Source: Sorghum bicolor | Taxonomy: Eukaryota; Streptophyta; Magnoliopsida; Poales; Poaceae | Length of the DNA stretch: 64,000 nt | Direction: 5' to 3' | Assembly: GCF_000003195.3 (NCBI RefSeq) | Contig: NC_012870.2 | Coordinates: 1,645,501-1,709,500, forward strand | Shown here: positions 31,791 through 43,482 of the stretch, piece after piece | How the letters are laid out: each line of letters begins with the position of its first letter | Numbering within the stretch: position 1 is the first letter of the stretch | Program-made: the position numbers and the translations under genes | Notes under the pieces: generated by a model | What the model was told of the DNA's origin: nothing | Database searches by the model: none | What the model saw: the letters and a program-made list of their open reading frames with translations, nothing else

Positions 31791-31794
31791 TGTA

Positions 31795-32305
31795 CTCTCC
31801 ATTCCAAATTATAAGTCATTCTAAGAATGTTGGAGAGTAAAATCATATTAACTTTGATCAAAATTATAAAAAAAATTACAAAAATTTATAACATCAAATA
31901 AGTACTCCATCCCAAATTGTAAGTCATTCCAAGAATCTTGGAGAGTCAAAGCATTTTTACGTTTGATCAAAATTATAGAGTGAAATACTAATATTTGTAA
32001 CGTAAAGTGAGTATACTATGAAAATATAATTAAGGATGAATCTAATAATATTTAGTTGGTATCATAATAATTATTATTTTATCATATAAATTTGGTCAAA
32101 CTTTGAAAAGTTTGACTCTCCAAGATTTTTGGAATGACTTACAATTTGAGATGGAGAGAGTATATAAAATATAATTAATGTAGAATGTAATGATACTAAG
32201 TTGACACCATAAATATTATTATCTTACCATATAAATTTGGTCAAACTTGAGATCATTTGACTCTCTAAGATTCTTGGAATGACTTATAGTTTGGGATGAA
32301 GAAAG
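31795..32305. mobile_element. outer Stowaway MITE, interrupted by a second Stowaway
   Basis: The left end CTCTCCATTCCAAATTATAA and a complementary right end ending GAAAG are flanked by TA (31793-31794 and 32306-32307). The element is split at a TA by the related element 31905-32160; removing that insert restores the sequence order seen in the intact copy at 3325-3585. Confidence 0.88.
31905..32160. mobile_element. inner Stowaway MITE nested in 31795-32305
   Basis: Starts CTCCATCCCAAATTGTAAGT and ends in the complement (GACTTACAATTTGAGATGGA then GAGAG). TA duplications lie at 31903-31904 and 32161-32162. Sequence is closely related to 3325-3585. Confidence 0.9.
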
Positions 32306-32439
32306 TACATACTTTTTGTTCATCACACGAAAGTTTAAATTAAGGGATTGTCTACTTCGTACCCAGGTGAAACAGACAGGTTCCTGCTTCTACACCTGAA
32401 ATTTGTGCACTTGTCGTAAGGAGGAAATTCAAGTGTTTT

Positions 32440-34894
32440 AGGGTATGTTTGGTTAGGGGCATGACATAGCTAGATATCTTAACAAAGAATATTCACTCAA
32501 ATTTGAGGACTCCGCCATCGCAAAGAAGTGTGGTACGCGCTCGTTCTTCGCCAACACCTTCTGGTCACCGTCCACGTCTTTGCATTTTCTTCATGTGGAT
32601 GAGGGCTTTGCCTGGCTCAAGCGTACGTCCTTGCTTAGCCACGACCTCGATGCAGGTGAGGACACCATGGCTAGCTCCGACCGACGACATCGGCCACGAT
32701 CATAGCCCATATTATAGCCCTCGGCGAGCGACAGTGGACTACATTTGCGCATCGTACAACTGGGGACAATGATGGATGAGGCCGTGTCGAGCTTAATTGG
32801 CTTCGATGACTCTAGCGGGGTTGCAGGGCCGCCTCGCATTGGTGAGAAAGGGTGGGTGGAGCTGCTGCTCCACCATGGTCCATGGATCTGCTATGTTTGG
32901 GAGATGAGAAGATCATAAAGAGAGACAAAAAGGCTATGACATGTGGGCCTCACTTCAACACGCGGTTTCTAATTGACCCAAAACAGTCCTTTGGTCCCAT
33001 CCTTCTTTGTTTCTCTAACCGAACAAAAAACAACGATGATCTTGTCCCTCAAATCAAACGTCAAATTGGGACATTCCCATTCCCTTCAATATAAATTGGA
33101 ATTTATGTTGCAAGCTTTGGGTGATGAACACATTCATTTGCTAGACACAGATAATTATGTACACCAATTCTACCAAGAAATTAACGAATAGAACCACAGT
33201 GATTCGAGTACAAGCCGAGTATAAATTCAACCATAAGTTGATATTAACCAAATTAAGTTGTTGTGGGAGAAATTCTGTTTTCACCTGTTGTTCCCTGAAT
33301 CCCTTCCATGCACGTTTGCTATTCATAGGAAGAAGAAAGCGAAAGAGAAGGAAAACGAAAAAAATCACGTGTGGGAGAGAGAAGAGATTTCCCCGGCGGC
33401 AATGTAGCAAAGCTGTAAATTATTGTAAAAATTATTATTACAAGCTAGCAAAAGTCGCTTGTAAACAGTGAAAGAAAGAAATTAGATGCTTCTTGGAAGA
33501 GCTTAGTAGCTGGGAGTAGCTAGCTAACTAGTGACCAAGTCAAAAATACAAAAAGTGCATGCAATTATCCCAGCATCTATATATCTATATGCATGTATCC
33601 TGCGCACGCAGGGATCGCAACAAAGAGCTAGAGTGACAGAAACTGGACCGGATCAGATGAATGAACGCGGTCGTTAATTGCTTCTGTCGTCGCTAGCTGA
33701 TGCCGGCTCTCCGGGTGCGTCCCAAGGTCGCGAAAGGGACCTTATTATTTGCCCCTTCGCGTGACCCTAAACCTAATTAAATCCTTTCAATCATAGTACT
33801 AGAAAGAATAATCGTCGTAGCTAGCACCAAGCGCTAGTAGCAACACGCCAACACACACGCCACACACGTGTCTAACTACTATTCCGCTCTTCGGATCCCG
33901 TCCCCTCCACCCACACTGTCAAGGATGTGTAAACGTCGAGCCATCCTTGTCTCCGTCAGCTAAAACCTAGGTGCTGTACGTACGTTGTATATGGAGTAGC
34001 TCGCTGCCGTGTTCAAGTGATCGCGAGGAATCTACGGATGGAGCTCCCAAAGTGACATTGCAAGACAGTTAGTTATCCATAGGTCCGATTGTCGTGACCG
34101 TAAATTAATTTACTGTTTGGTAGAGCTTCACTAGCTCTACTTTCTCATATAAAGTGGCTTCTCTCGTAGAGCTGAACTGTTTGACAAAAACGGTACTGAT
34201 AATATTATTGTAATTTATTAGAAAGAGTTGGGAAAAGTCATGTTTCTACGTCTCTAACTTTTCGATCTATTCAAAAACTACTCTAACTCCTTGTAAAGGA
34301 GTTGTTCTTTAGATGTCTGACAAAGCTCATTGGAATGAGTTGCGAGAAGGAGGAGCCAAAGCAGGAGCCTACCATACGGGACTTATATCGTTCATTCAAT
34401 AGTAGATGAAACGCATATTTAGACACATATTCTACTCTGGTAATGTATTTCAACGCAAGCAATCTACAAACACTTGTTTCATTATAGCCTGTTAGATTTT
34501 TCATCTAAAGCCACAGAATGCACAGGATTATCTAAAGAAACCAAAAAAAAAAAAGAATGCACACGATTATCTCTCACCCTTCTTTCTTTCTTTCTTTTTT
34601 GAAAAAAATCACCCTTCTTTTTTTGAAATACAGGGTCACGATATCCTTAATCTCAATATTTTCCTACATGTTTTATTTCCATGTGAGATCATACTGTGTG
34701 TTTTTTTTTAAAAAAAAGGTGGTGCGTACAAGAGGGATAAATAGCCAAGTCATCAGGTGGCGATTTATTCGCTGCATGTACCAAATTTTTTTATTGCGGC
34801 CACAACTTTTTTCCAGATAAAATATCTAATATGTTTTTTTTCTAAAAAAACATGTTTCTCTCGTACTATCTCTATATAGGCTCAAATGTTGGGT
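32440..34894. other. intergenic, unassigned
   Basis: A moderately GC-rich stretch near 32480-32950 starts with GGTATGTTTGGTTAGGGGCA, typical of the edge of a grass MITE, but I cannot find its partner. The segment 34110-34335 has a MITE-like edge (CTGTTTGGTAGAGCTTC). I see no convincing gene. Confidence 0.35.
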
Positions 34895-36182
34895 AAGGTC
34901 TGCTTACGGACGTGTCATGGGCCTTTATTTGTCTCCGATGATGGACCGAGCCCAAGACTAGCCGCAACCAAGACCATTCCTTGGTGATCTGCAACAGACT
35001 CTCCGACAGACTCGGTTGTGCGAGCCACCGCATATCTATTTTTTCCATGTTCAGGGTTTAGGGTTTAGGCCGATACATAATTTTTTTTTTTGATGTTGTA
35101 GCACATATTTATGGATGTTGCAATATATTTTTTTAGATGTTGCAGTATATATTCGGATGTTGCAGTGTATGTTTTTCATTGCTGCAATACATATTTTTGC
35201 GACGTTGCAGTATTTACATTCAACGTTGCACTATATAGGTTTTTGATATGTTTTTGCAATGTTGCAGTTGAATTGTTTTATGCTCTTTTGGGACAAGGGC
35301 ATGGTTGGGAGAGGAGACTGTGTTGGAATCGAGGGACAGGGCACGATTGAGGAGCGGAGGACATGAGTTTCAATCTATTCCCTACAATGGGCTAAGGGTG
35401 GACACGCTTCCGTGCGCGGGGGCAGAAGGGGGCGAGCGGGGTTCGTAACGGACATGCTCATTTGGGACAAGGGCACCGTTGAGGAGGGAAGTACGTTGGG
35501 ACCGAGAGAGAGGTCACGATTGGGGAGCGGACGACAAAAGTTCCGATCTATTCCCTACGATGTGTAGAGGGTATACATGGCCATGTAGCCCGTGGCCTAA
35601 TGGCCCGGCCCATGTCCCGGCACGACATGGTGGCCATCGGGCTCGGGCCGGCCTGGCCCGAGGGACCAAGCCCTGCCTAGGTCGCCACCTAGGCACGCGC
35701 CACGGCACGGGCACGGGCACGGCCCGTTCCAGTGGTCGGCCCGGTAGCAGCCCGGTGAACATGAACTGTTGGTGTAGCTATGACTTTATATGTGTTGTTA
35801 ATTATTATATTGGTAAAAATGATGAATAATTGATGAAAATAATAAAATATTTCAACATTTGGTGAAAAATATTGATAAAAATAAGCTATTATCGGTTTGA
35901 TGGGCCGGCACGGCACGATGTGCTTGACGGGCCAGCACGGCATGAAAACTAGCCCGTGAGCCGTGTCTTGGGCCAAAGGCTAGGCACGAAGCCCGTAGAG
36001 GCACGACCTGCTAGGCACGATGGCCCATAACGGCTCGGCGATCTGCGGCACATCACGACACGACACGATGTTGGGCCAGCCTGGCACGGCCCGTTGAACA
36101 TCTGTGGTAGAGGGTGGACACCGCGCAGGGGGCAGCGGGGGTGAGCGGGGTTCGTAACAGATCGGCGTCCGGACGCACTCAT
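34895..36182. repeat. tandem-repeat element carrying a hAT insertion
   Basis: 35088-35270 is an imperfect minisatellite built on GATGTTGCAGTATAT. It is followed by two diverged copies of a unit starting TTGGGACAAGGGCA (from about 35289 and 35463), each with CGATCTATTCCCTAC-like and GGGGTTCGTAAC sequence. The second copy is split by the hAT-like element 35572-36106. This layout is seen in non-autonomous plant DNA transposons, but I cannot fix its ends. Confidence 0.55.
35572..36106. mobile_element. hAT-like non-autonomous element (535 bp)
   Basis: Flanked by an exact 8 bp duplication GTAGAGGG (35564-35571 and 36107-36114), the hAT target size. The ends TATACATGGCCATG and TTGAACATCTGTG are weakly complementary. 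The subterminal regions are rich in GGCCCG/CGGGCC and GGCACGGC repeats, and the middle is AT-rich. Confidence 0.8.
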
Positions 36183-36342
36183 GTGCCAGACAACCGGGTG
36201 CTAGATATATCATTAAAAAAATTCTCCAAAACATGCATAATACTAAACAAAACATTACAACTAGTTAACTACTAATAGAACACGAGACAACTACCATAAC
36301 ATGGAGGTGACTCCATGCAACTTAATGTAAAACTAAAACATA

Positions 36343-36575
36343 CTCCAGTCCCAAAATAACTGTTGTTTTAGGTTTTTGTATCATAAGTTTGATTAAATTT
36401 ATAAAAAAATACATACAAAATTTGTATCTTCAAATAAATTTATTAAAAAAACTAAACTCAAAGATCTTTCAAATGATACTAATTATGTACCATAAATATT
36501 AGTATTTTTTAATAAATATGTAGTTAAAGATTTTTCTCGAGAAGTGAAAATGATAATTATTTGAGATAGAGGAAG
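36343..36575. mobile_element. Stowaway-like MITE
   Basis: TA-flanked (36341-36342 and 36576-36577), starting CTCCAGTCCCAAAATAACTG and ending with the complement-like ATTTGAGATAGAGGAAG. It lies downstream of the inhibitor I9 gene. Confidence 0.7.
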
Positions 36576-36801
36576 TATAAGTTTTACTAAAAATTAAACA
36601 AATCAAGGTTGCACGTGCAAGATACTATATATAACAGCAAGACAGTGTATATACGTTTATTTATATATGCTGGCTTTTTGTGATGTACAAGGTCGTTTAA
36701 TGCAAGCAACCAATCACACACAACCACAAAATAGATTGAAAGATGCGATTTATTTTATGGTTGGCGATGGATGCGCTTGTTGGCTGCTTGAAGAAGCGGG
36801 A

Positions 36802-37354
36802 TTAGCTGACGCCGTCGAACTTGCTGCTCATTAGAGACAAGGTCGTGCTCGGCAGCACCCGGTTCACCTGAGGTTGCTCTACATGCACAAAACAAGCAAC
36901 AATATATCGATGATGCCTGCCATGCACCAGCATGTGATCCATCCTGACAGTAGATTAATTAAATAAACTAACAACAGAATAAATAAAAGCAAGCTTAATT
37001 ACTCTTGACGGCCTCCAGCTCCGGCGGCGTGAGCCTCGCCGAGAAGCCGCTCATGACGTTCCTGTAGTTGTACAGGATCGCCTCCTTCGCCTTCGCCTCA
37101 CTGCATGCATCAGATAGATTATGTCATGGATGCATTATTCATTCAGAGATCGACGGCTGTGCACGTACGTACCTTCCGAGGGCAGCGGCGAGGATGCCGA
37201 GCTGGTACGCCTGGCAGTCGACGCCTGGCGGGTGTGGGTTGACGTAGACGAGGTAGTTGGCGGCATGCTCTGCCTCGGCGGCGGCGGACGCCGTTGCGAC
37301 GGCGAGGAGGCGGAGGAGGACGAAGGGTACGGTGGACGCCGCCGAACGCTTCAT
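36802..37354 (-). CDS. secreted inhibitor I9-domain protein (subtilase propeptide-like), 3 exons
   Basis: A stand-alone I9 domain, the fold of the subtilisin propeptide; known relatives such as Arabidopsis SPI-1 inhibit subtilases. Exons: 37354-37173, 37100-37003, 36878-36802, joining in phase to 118 residues. Residues 1-26 look like a signal peptide (MKRSAASTVPFVLLRLLAVA). The I9 pattern follows: YLVYVNPHPPGVDCQAYQ, then EAKAKEAILYNYRNVMSGFS, ARLTPPELEAVK and PQVNRVLPSTTLSLMSS. No protease domain follows within the frame or the next 500 bp, so it is not a truncated subtilase by this view. A minus-strand TATA-like TATAA lies at 37431-37435. It is transcribed in the same direction as the AMT gene, which ends 500 bp upstream. 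Confidence 0.85.
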
Positions 37355-37854
37355 GGCACAGGTTGGTAGCTAGGTTCGTCCAGAGAGCCGGCCGGCCAGA
37401 TCGTCGATAGATCTCGGCGATGCGTGCGTGTTATAGCCGCGTTCGTGAGGACGGCAGGAAATGCCGCTGCTGCACTGCACGTCCTCCAAAAATAGGAACC
37501 CCAAGCAGATAATAATATATAAGAATCAATCTGCCAAAATTCATAGATCTGAATAATACAAACTTCTTCTACTTTGATGATTTACATGCATGCTCTTGCA
37601 AATTCACATGTCTCTCATCTGTAGTAAGTATTACAAGGAGGAAAAAGGAACGTACGTATTTTACATGCACAAGCCAACGTTTAATTGATTCAGAAGAAGA
37701 TGAAGAACAACTTAACGAACAAACAATGCCTAGTCACGGATGGTCATCAACACAATGCATGCATGCATGGATGGATGGATTGATGGAGCAATATACATGG
37801 TCGTCGTCGATCGAGCAACATTAACAATGCACAGCTAGTGTACTAACTACTAGT

Positions 37855-38523
37855 TCAATTCGGGGTCGTGGACACGGGCGCGACGGCGGCGGCGCCGCGC
37901 GGGCCGTGTTCGGTGACGTCGTAGACCTCGCCGTCGCCCCAGAGCGCGTACGCCTCCTCGCCATGGACGGCGTCGTCGCCGACCTCGAGCTTGTCCTCGG
38001 TCATGCGGAGCGGGACGACGGCGTTGATGGCGACGCAGATGATGGAGGTGACGACCACGTTCCATCCGATGATGAAGAGCGCGCCCGCTAGCTGCTTCCC
38101 GAGCTGCGCGCCGCCGGCGGCGCGGCCGTAGAAGGCGCCCCGGGAGTTGGTGACCGGCAGGAAGAGCGCGCACAGGGTAGGGTCGGCGAGGAGCCCCGTG
38201 AGGATGCCGCCCAGGAGCCCCGCCACGCCGTGCGTGTGGATGACGCCCAGCGTGTCGTCCACGTGCTTCAGCAGCCGAGACCGCTTGTGCAGGATCATCA
38301 TCGTGTACCAGGGGACGCTGCCGGCCAGCACGCCCATCACTATGGCTGCCCAACCCTGCACCACCCCTGCATATGCATTGCATGACCAATATTCGATCCG
38401 TCAGATATCTCATTCTCATCGTCCATCGGCAAAATTAACTAAACCAGAATTTAGGTTTACATGTACTACTCCTATTCAAGAAAATCGTCATTATATATAT
38501 GTTGCTACACAAAATTAGGCACA

Positions 38524-38592
<69 letters not shown>

Positions 38593-40942
38593 GCCGACAG
38601 CAGACAGTAGTGAAGTATGAACGTCGCAATTGACAAGCAAGTTGCGTTTTCTTTTCTTCCTTTCGGTGTCATAATTAATTGTAACTTTGTCCACAAGTAG
38701 TAGTGTGCACAGGAAAGGTAAAAAAAGAGACAAGATTTGACTTTGACTTTACTGATAAGTACTGACAGAAACAAAGAGATTCCTGATTCCTGACGGAACT
38801 GTGCGGCGCAGTTGTATTTTATGTTTATGTACACCACTAGCATCAGGAGCGGAAAAAAAGGGAGAGATTTTGTGCACTCTATTTGTGGACGTTGCATTGG
38901 AGCCTCGATCAGTATATAATAAACTAGCGTCATTAGTGTTATGTATAAATATTACTAGATATTATCTGTACAATAGTCAACTTGACGCGGACCAACGGCT
39001 AATAAGAAACCTATAATCAGGAGATTGAGTTAGGTGCACCAGCAACAGAGGTCACCACGGTAATTGCACCGATCGAGCCATGCATCCTTCTAATAAGAAC
39101 ATCTTGTACACTCTCTTTCGTTCCAAAGTATAGTTTCCTTAGTATCGTACGTCACATATAAGTAATAATTTTGATTACAATTATATATTAAAAAACACTT
39201 GCAATACCAATTATATTAATGTACTATTAAGGCCTTGTTTAGTTTCAAATTTTTTTGAGAAATTGACACTGTAGCACTTTCGTTTGTATTTGACAAAAAT
39301 TCTCCAATCAGGAACTAAGTAGGCTCAAAAGATTTGTCTCATCAATTCCGACAAGACTGTGTAATTAGTTTCTATTTTCGTTTATATTTAATACTCCATA
39401 CTTGCGTCTAAAGATTCGATGTGACGGGGAATCTGAAAAAATTTGCAAAATTTTTTAGAAACTAAACAAGGCCTAAGGCATATTTCATGCTAGATCCAAC
39501 AAATTAATAAAACTAACTAACAATATATGCTGTTGCATTTTCTTCTAGAAAACTCTGTCAATCAAAGCTGTTATGCTAGCCAGTGAAGTCTCACATTTTT
39601 TTAAACAAAAAAAAAGAAATACTATGCCGCATGCAAGTTGCTTCATTGGTGTTTATAGTCACACCATGGTAAACGCAATCGTACGCCCGCAATTGCAGTG
39701 GCCACATGCTTGTTCCTTTTGCAGGGAACCCGCCTGTCCGCCTCCCCGTTTTGCTGGCGCCATCAAAACCATCTTTTTGAATTCAAAGTCAACCATTCAG
39801 CGCCCTAGTCTAGTCTGCATACTAATCTTGCTAGCCAGGACATGCATCATGCATGCATGTGTACTCGTCACTCTTAAGAATCTAGAAGAAGACTAGAGCA
39901 CGAGTACACGTATCTCCTTGTCCCCGATCGAGAAATTCCGATCGATCGAGGCGGAGAAAAATTTAAATTTTAAAATTTGGCAGCACGAGAGAAAGGGATC
40001 ACCTGCGGCGGGCGTGATGCAGACGAGTCCGGTGATCATGCCCTGGACGGCGCCCACGACGGATGGTTTCTTGAAGAAGATGACGTCGAGGCAGGTCCAG
40101 ACGATGAGGCTCATGGCGGTGCAGATGTTGGTGTTGAGCACCGACATGGACGCCACCACGTTGGCGGCGTACGGCCCGCCGCCGTTGAACCCAGCCCACC
40201 CCATCCACAGCAAACCGGCGCCGGTGAGCGTGAACAGGATGTTGTTGGGCGGGAACCTCTCCCTGTCCTTCTGCGCCCGTGGCCCCACCCAGTACGCCGC
40301 CGTGAAGCCGGCGAACCCGGCGGAGAGGTGGATGACGTAGCCGCCGCAGTAGTCGATGACGCCCCACTGGAAGAGGAACCCGCCGCCCCACACGGAGAAG
40401 GCGCCGACGGTGTAGGAGAAGGTGAGCCAGAGCGGCACGAACAGCATCCACGCCGCGAAGCTCATCCGCCCCAGCAGCGAACCGGCGACGAGGATCAGCG
40501 TGATGGCCGCGAACACGCACTGGAAGTACACCACCGTCGCCATCGGGTACAGCGGCTCCGCGGCGGCGGTCTCGATGGTGCTCCCGTTGGCGAAGTAGTG
40601 CACCGTCGCGGGGAGGTCGGCTTGCCCGATGAGGTAGCCCTGGTTCAGCGCCGGCCGCGCCTTGCCCCACAGCGGCAGAAGCTTGTCGCCGAAGGACATG
40701 TTGTAGGCCCAGGTCACCCAGCAGATCCACACGGCGGCGAACGCGTAGAGCGCCATGAAGGCGGAGTTCACGGCCCACTTCTTCTTCACCACGCCGCCGT
40801 AGAGCACCACCAGGCCAGGGAAGCTCTGCAGCCCCACCAGCGTCGCCGCCGTCAGCTGCCACGCGTTGTCGCCCTTGTTCAGCCAGTCGGGCGACGCCGC
40901 CGTCGTCTGGTACGCCAGTGGCATCGTCCCGGACGACGCCAT
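37855..40942 (-). CDS. AMT: AMT2/AMT3-type ammonium transporter, 2 exons
   Basis: Plasma-membrane ammonium transporter of the AMT/Mep/Rh family. Exons 40942-40003 and 38366-37855 join in phase to 483 residues, the normal length. It has about eleven membrane segments. Family motifs include [20 protein letters not shown], the signature [40 protein letters not shown] and, in exon 2, [20 protein letters not shown]. The C-terminal tail ([17 protein letters not shown]) is the AMT2/AMT3 type. The start is the ATG at 40942 (MASSGTMPL), although the open frame extends further upstream. A minus-strand TATATA at about 41061-41067 fits a promoter. The 1.6 kb intron holds a (TA)31 repeat and a Tourist MITE. 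I cannot say which numbered AMT2/3 member this is; some grass members are induced by mycorrhiza, which sequence alone does not show. Confidence 0.95.
38529..38590. repeat. (TA)31 microsatellite in the AMT intron
   Basis: A perfect run of alternating T and A of 62 bp, near the 3' end of the AMT intron. Likely to vary in length between accessions. Confidence 0.97.
39231..39473. mobile_element. Tourist MITE (GGCCTTGTTTAGTT family) in the AMT intron
   Basis: Inverted ends GGCCTTGTTTAGTTTC and ACTAAACAAGGCC; TAA duplications at 39228-39230 and 39474-39476; 243 bp. PIF/Harbinger-type non-autonomous element, the most frequent family in this window. Confidence 0.93.
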
Positions 40943-41750
40943 GTTAGTTGCCGACGACGACCTCGACGACGACTCTCCTAGCTCGCTGCTTATTGGGGTT
41001 AGTTGTGAAATGGAAGAAGCTAGCTGTGGAGTACACAACCCATGGACGACTTGGTGGCAGCTATATACAGATAGAGTGCGTGCGGGGTGGTGAAGTTAGT
41101 GGACTCCAATCTCCAGAGAATATTGCTGTACCAATAATTTGTTTAAAAATCTCTTTTGAAAAAATTATCTCGAAAATGATGAAGCTAGAAAAATTAACTT
41201 TACCACACAGGGCTTCTCGAGACACCAGCAAGGGAGCCAGAACACTGGAAGAAATTTCTCCAGGTACCAGCTTGTATTTTTCTGAAATTACTTAAGAATT
41301 TAACAATGCTATTTTTTTACGATACATGATGTATCGCCTGCACTGCATCTCTGACGTGAACGTTCTGTGTCTATATCATGTAATTTAAAACAAAAACTCA
41401 AGAGAGATTCTTGTGCTGGGAAGGGCTGGAAGCTAGAATGGAATCTTTGCGGGGTAGGAGGAGATGCAGGGACGCACGCGGTGGCGGTGCACTTCACACG
41501 AGCGTTTGAATATTCTTGGAGCTACAGTTCGTTGCCTGTCGCTGTGAAGGGTAGTACATGACCATTGCCAGCTTTTCGGACTTTTCTGTGTGGTGAGCGT
41601 TGATTTTTTTGTTTTGCATGTGTAGTATCTCCAAATTAAAGGAAGCTTCTCTGCCAGCTACCATAAAACTATCAACTGGACTACTAGTGAGTGGCTCGTG
41701 TTTTTTCTTTTCAGACAATCAACAGCGTTTTGATTTCCTCTCTGTACTGT
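40943..41750. other. AMT promoter region, no other gene seen
   Basis: Upstream region of the AMT gene. Minus-strand TATATA at about 41061-41067 is the candidate TATA box. The rest is AT-rich without coding content. Confidence 0.45.
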
Positions 41751-41993
41751 GGCCTTGTTTAGTTCCGAAAAGATTTCGGATTTCAGTACTGTAACACTTT
41801 CGTTTGTTTGTGATAAATATTATCTAATTATGGACTAACTAGAATCAAAAGATTCGTCTCGCGATTTCCAGCTAAACTATGTGATTAGTTTTTGCTTTCG
41901 TCTATATTTAATGCTTCATGCATGTGCCGCAAGATTCGATGTGATGGGGAATCTTGAAAACTTTTTACTCTTTGGGTGAACTAAACAAGACCT
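41751..41993. mobile_element. Tourist MITE (GGCCTTGTTTAGTT family)
   Basis: Starts GGCCTTGTTTAGTTCCG and ends GAACTAAACAAGACC. The interior matches the family (GATTCGTCTCG, CTATATTTAATGCTTCATGC, GATTCGATGTGATGGGGAAT). No clear target duplication remains. Confidence 0.88.
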
Positions 41994-42184
41994 ATATATT
42001 ATATTATTGAATTTGCAGCTCGCCATGGCGTAGTGAGCTCATTGGTAGTTTCTCATGCTGTCAGTGTACCTCCAAGCATAATTATTGCTATATAAACTGA
42101 GATTCTTCCGGTACAGCTCTACAGTGTACCCTTTGAGAGGAAAATATTATCCTTTTAGATTATTTTATACTGAAGATGATCACG

Positions 42185-42425
42185 CTTTGTTTGGTTCAAT
42201 TCAAAAACCAAAAACTTTTCAAGATTCTTCGTCACATCGATTTTTACGGCACATGCATAAAGCATTAAATATATATGAAAATAAAAACTAATTATACAGT
42301 TTGCCTGTAAATCGCGAGACAAATCTTTTAAGGCTAGTTACTCCATGATTGGACAATGTTTGTCAAATAAAAATAAAAGTGCTACAGTGTTAAAATCCAA
42401 AAACTTTTTAGATCTAAACAAGGTC
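42185..42425. mobile_element. Tourist MITE (same family, opposite orientation)
   Basis: Starts GCTTTGTTTGGTTCAA, ends GATCTAAACAAGGTC, with reverse-order family interior (GCACATGCATAAAGCATTAA, ATTGGACAATGTTTGTC). Diverged at the left end. Confidence 0.8.
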
Positions 42426-42890
42426 TAGTATTGTACTCTCTCCTAGAACGAATGATCTTATAGGTTTAGTCAAATATAAATTGTTGCAAGTTTCACAAAA
42501 AAAAAATTATTTGTGACACCAAACTAGTACAAATAAATATAGTTTGCCATGTTATATAATTTCATAGTATCTGTATTTGTTATTATAAATGTTAATATTT
42601 TTTATATAAACTTAGTTGAACTTATGCCATGTATTCGCTAGTAAAGCTATTTTTTGGAAAACAAATTTATGGGCGACTTTCTAGATGAAGCTGAGCTGTT
42701 TTGAAAGGTTGTTTAATAAAACAGCTTCACCAACAACTTCATAGATGGATAATAGAGAGAAATGAGCGAGAGAGAGAGTTAGGATAAGCTACTTTTTTCA
42801 GCTTTATCATAACTCATGTCTTTATGACATGAGGAGAAAACAGTTTCACCCATAAAACTGTTTTGAAAATGACTGACTAACTTTAGCTAA

Positions 42891-43135
42891 GGCCTTGTTT
42901 AGTTCACCACAAAAACCAGAAAATTTTCAAGATTCTCCGTCATATCAAATCTTGTGGCATATGCATGAAGTACTAAATATAGACAAAAATAAAAACTATT
43001 TGCACAGTTTATCTGTAAATCGCGAGATAAAAATCTTTTAAGCATAGTTACTTCATAATTGGACAATGTTTATTAAATAAAAACAAAAGTGCTACAGTCC
43101 TGAAAACCAAAAAAATTTCGGAACTAAACAAGGCC
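42891..43135. mobile_element. Tourist MITE (GGCCTTGTTTAGTT family)
   Basis: Complete inverted ends, TAA at 42888-42890 and 43136-43138. It abuts the next MITE, sharing the TAA at 43136-43138. Confidence 0.92.
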
Positions 43136-43138
43136 TAA

Positions 43139-43482
43139 GGCCCTGTTTAGATTGGAGATGGAAATTTTTAGGGTGTCACATCGGATGTGTCAGAAGGATG
43201 TCGGGAGGGGTTTTAGAAACTAATAAAAAAACAAATTACATAGCTCGTCTTGAAAATGCAAGACAAATCTATTAAGCATAATTAATCTATTATTAGCACA
43301 TGTGGGTTATTGTAGCACTTAAGGCTAATCATGGACTAACTAGGTCTAAAAGATTCGTCTCGTAATTTTCAACCAAACTGTATAATTAGTTCATTTTTTA
43401 TCTACATTTAATGTTCCATACATGTGTCCAAAGATTCGATGGGATGGATGAAAAATTTTTAGGTGCGAAGCTAAACAGGGCC
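43139..43482. mobile_element. Tourist MITE (GGCCCTGTTTAGATTGG subfamily)
   Basis: Ends GGCCCTGTTTAG and CTAAACAGGGCC, TAA at 43136-43138 and 43483-43485, 344 bp. Longer relative of the neighbouring family, with the same right-hand interior. Confidence 0.92.

Noticed and set aside
37173..37354. First exon of a truncated subtilase
   Set aside because: The three exons close properly with a stop after the I9 domain, and no protease catalytic motif is present downstream.
39977..40981. 334-residue plus-strand frame opposite AMT exon 1
   Set aside because: Antisense shadow, rich in Arg/His/Glu/Gly, no domain; the minus-strand frame is a clear ammonium transporter.
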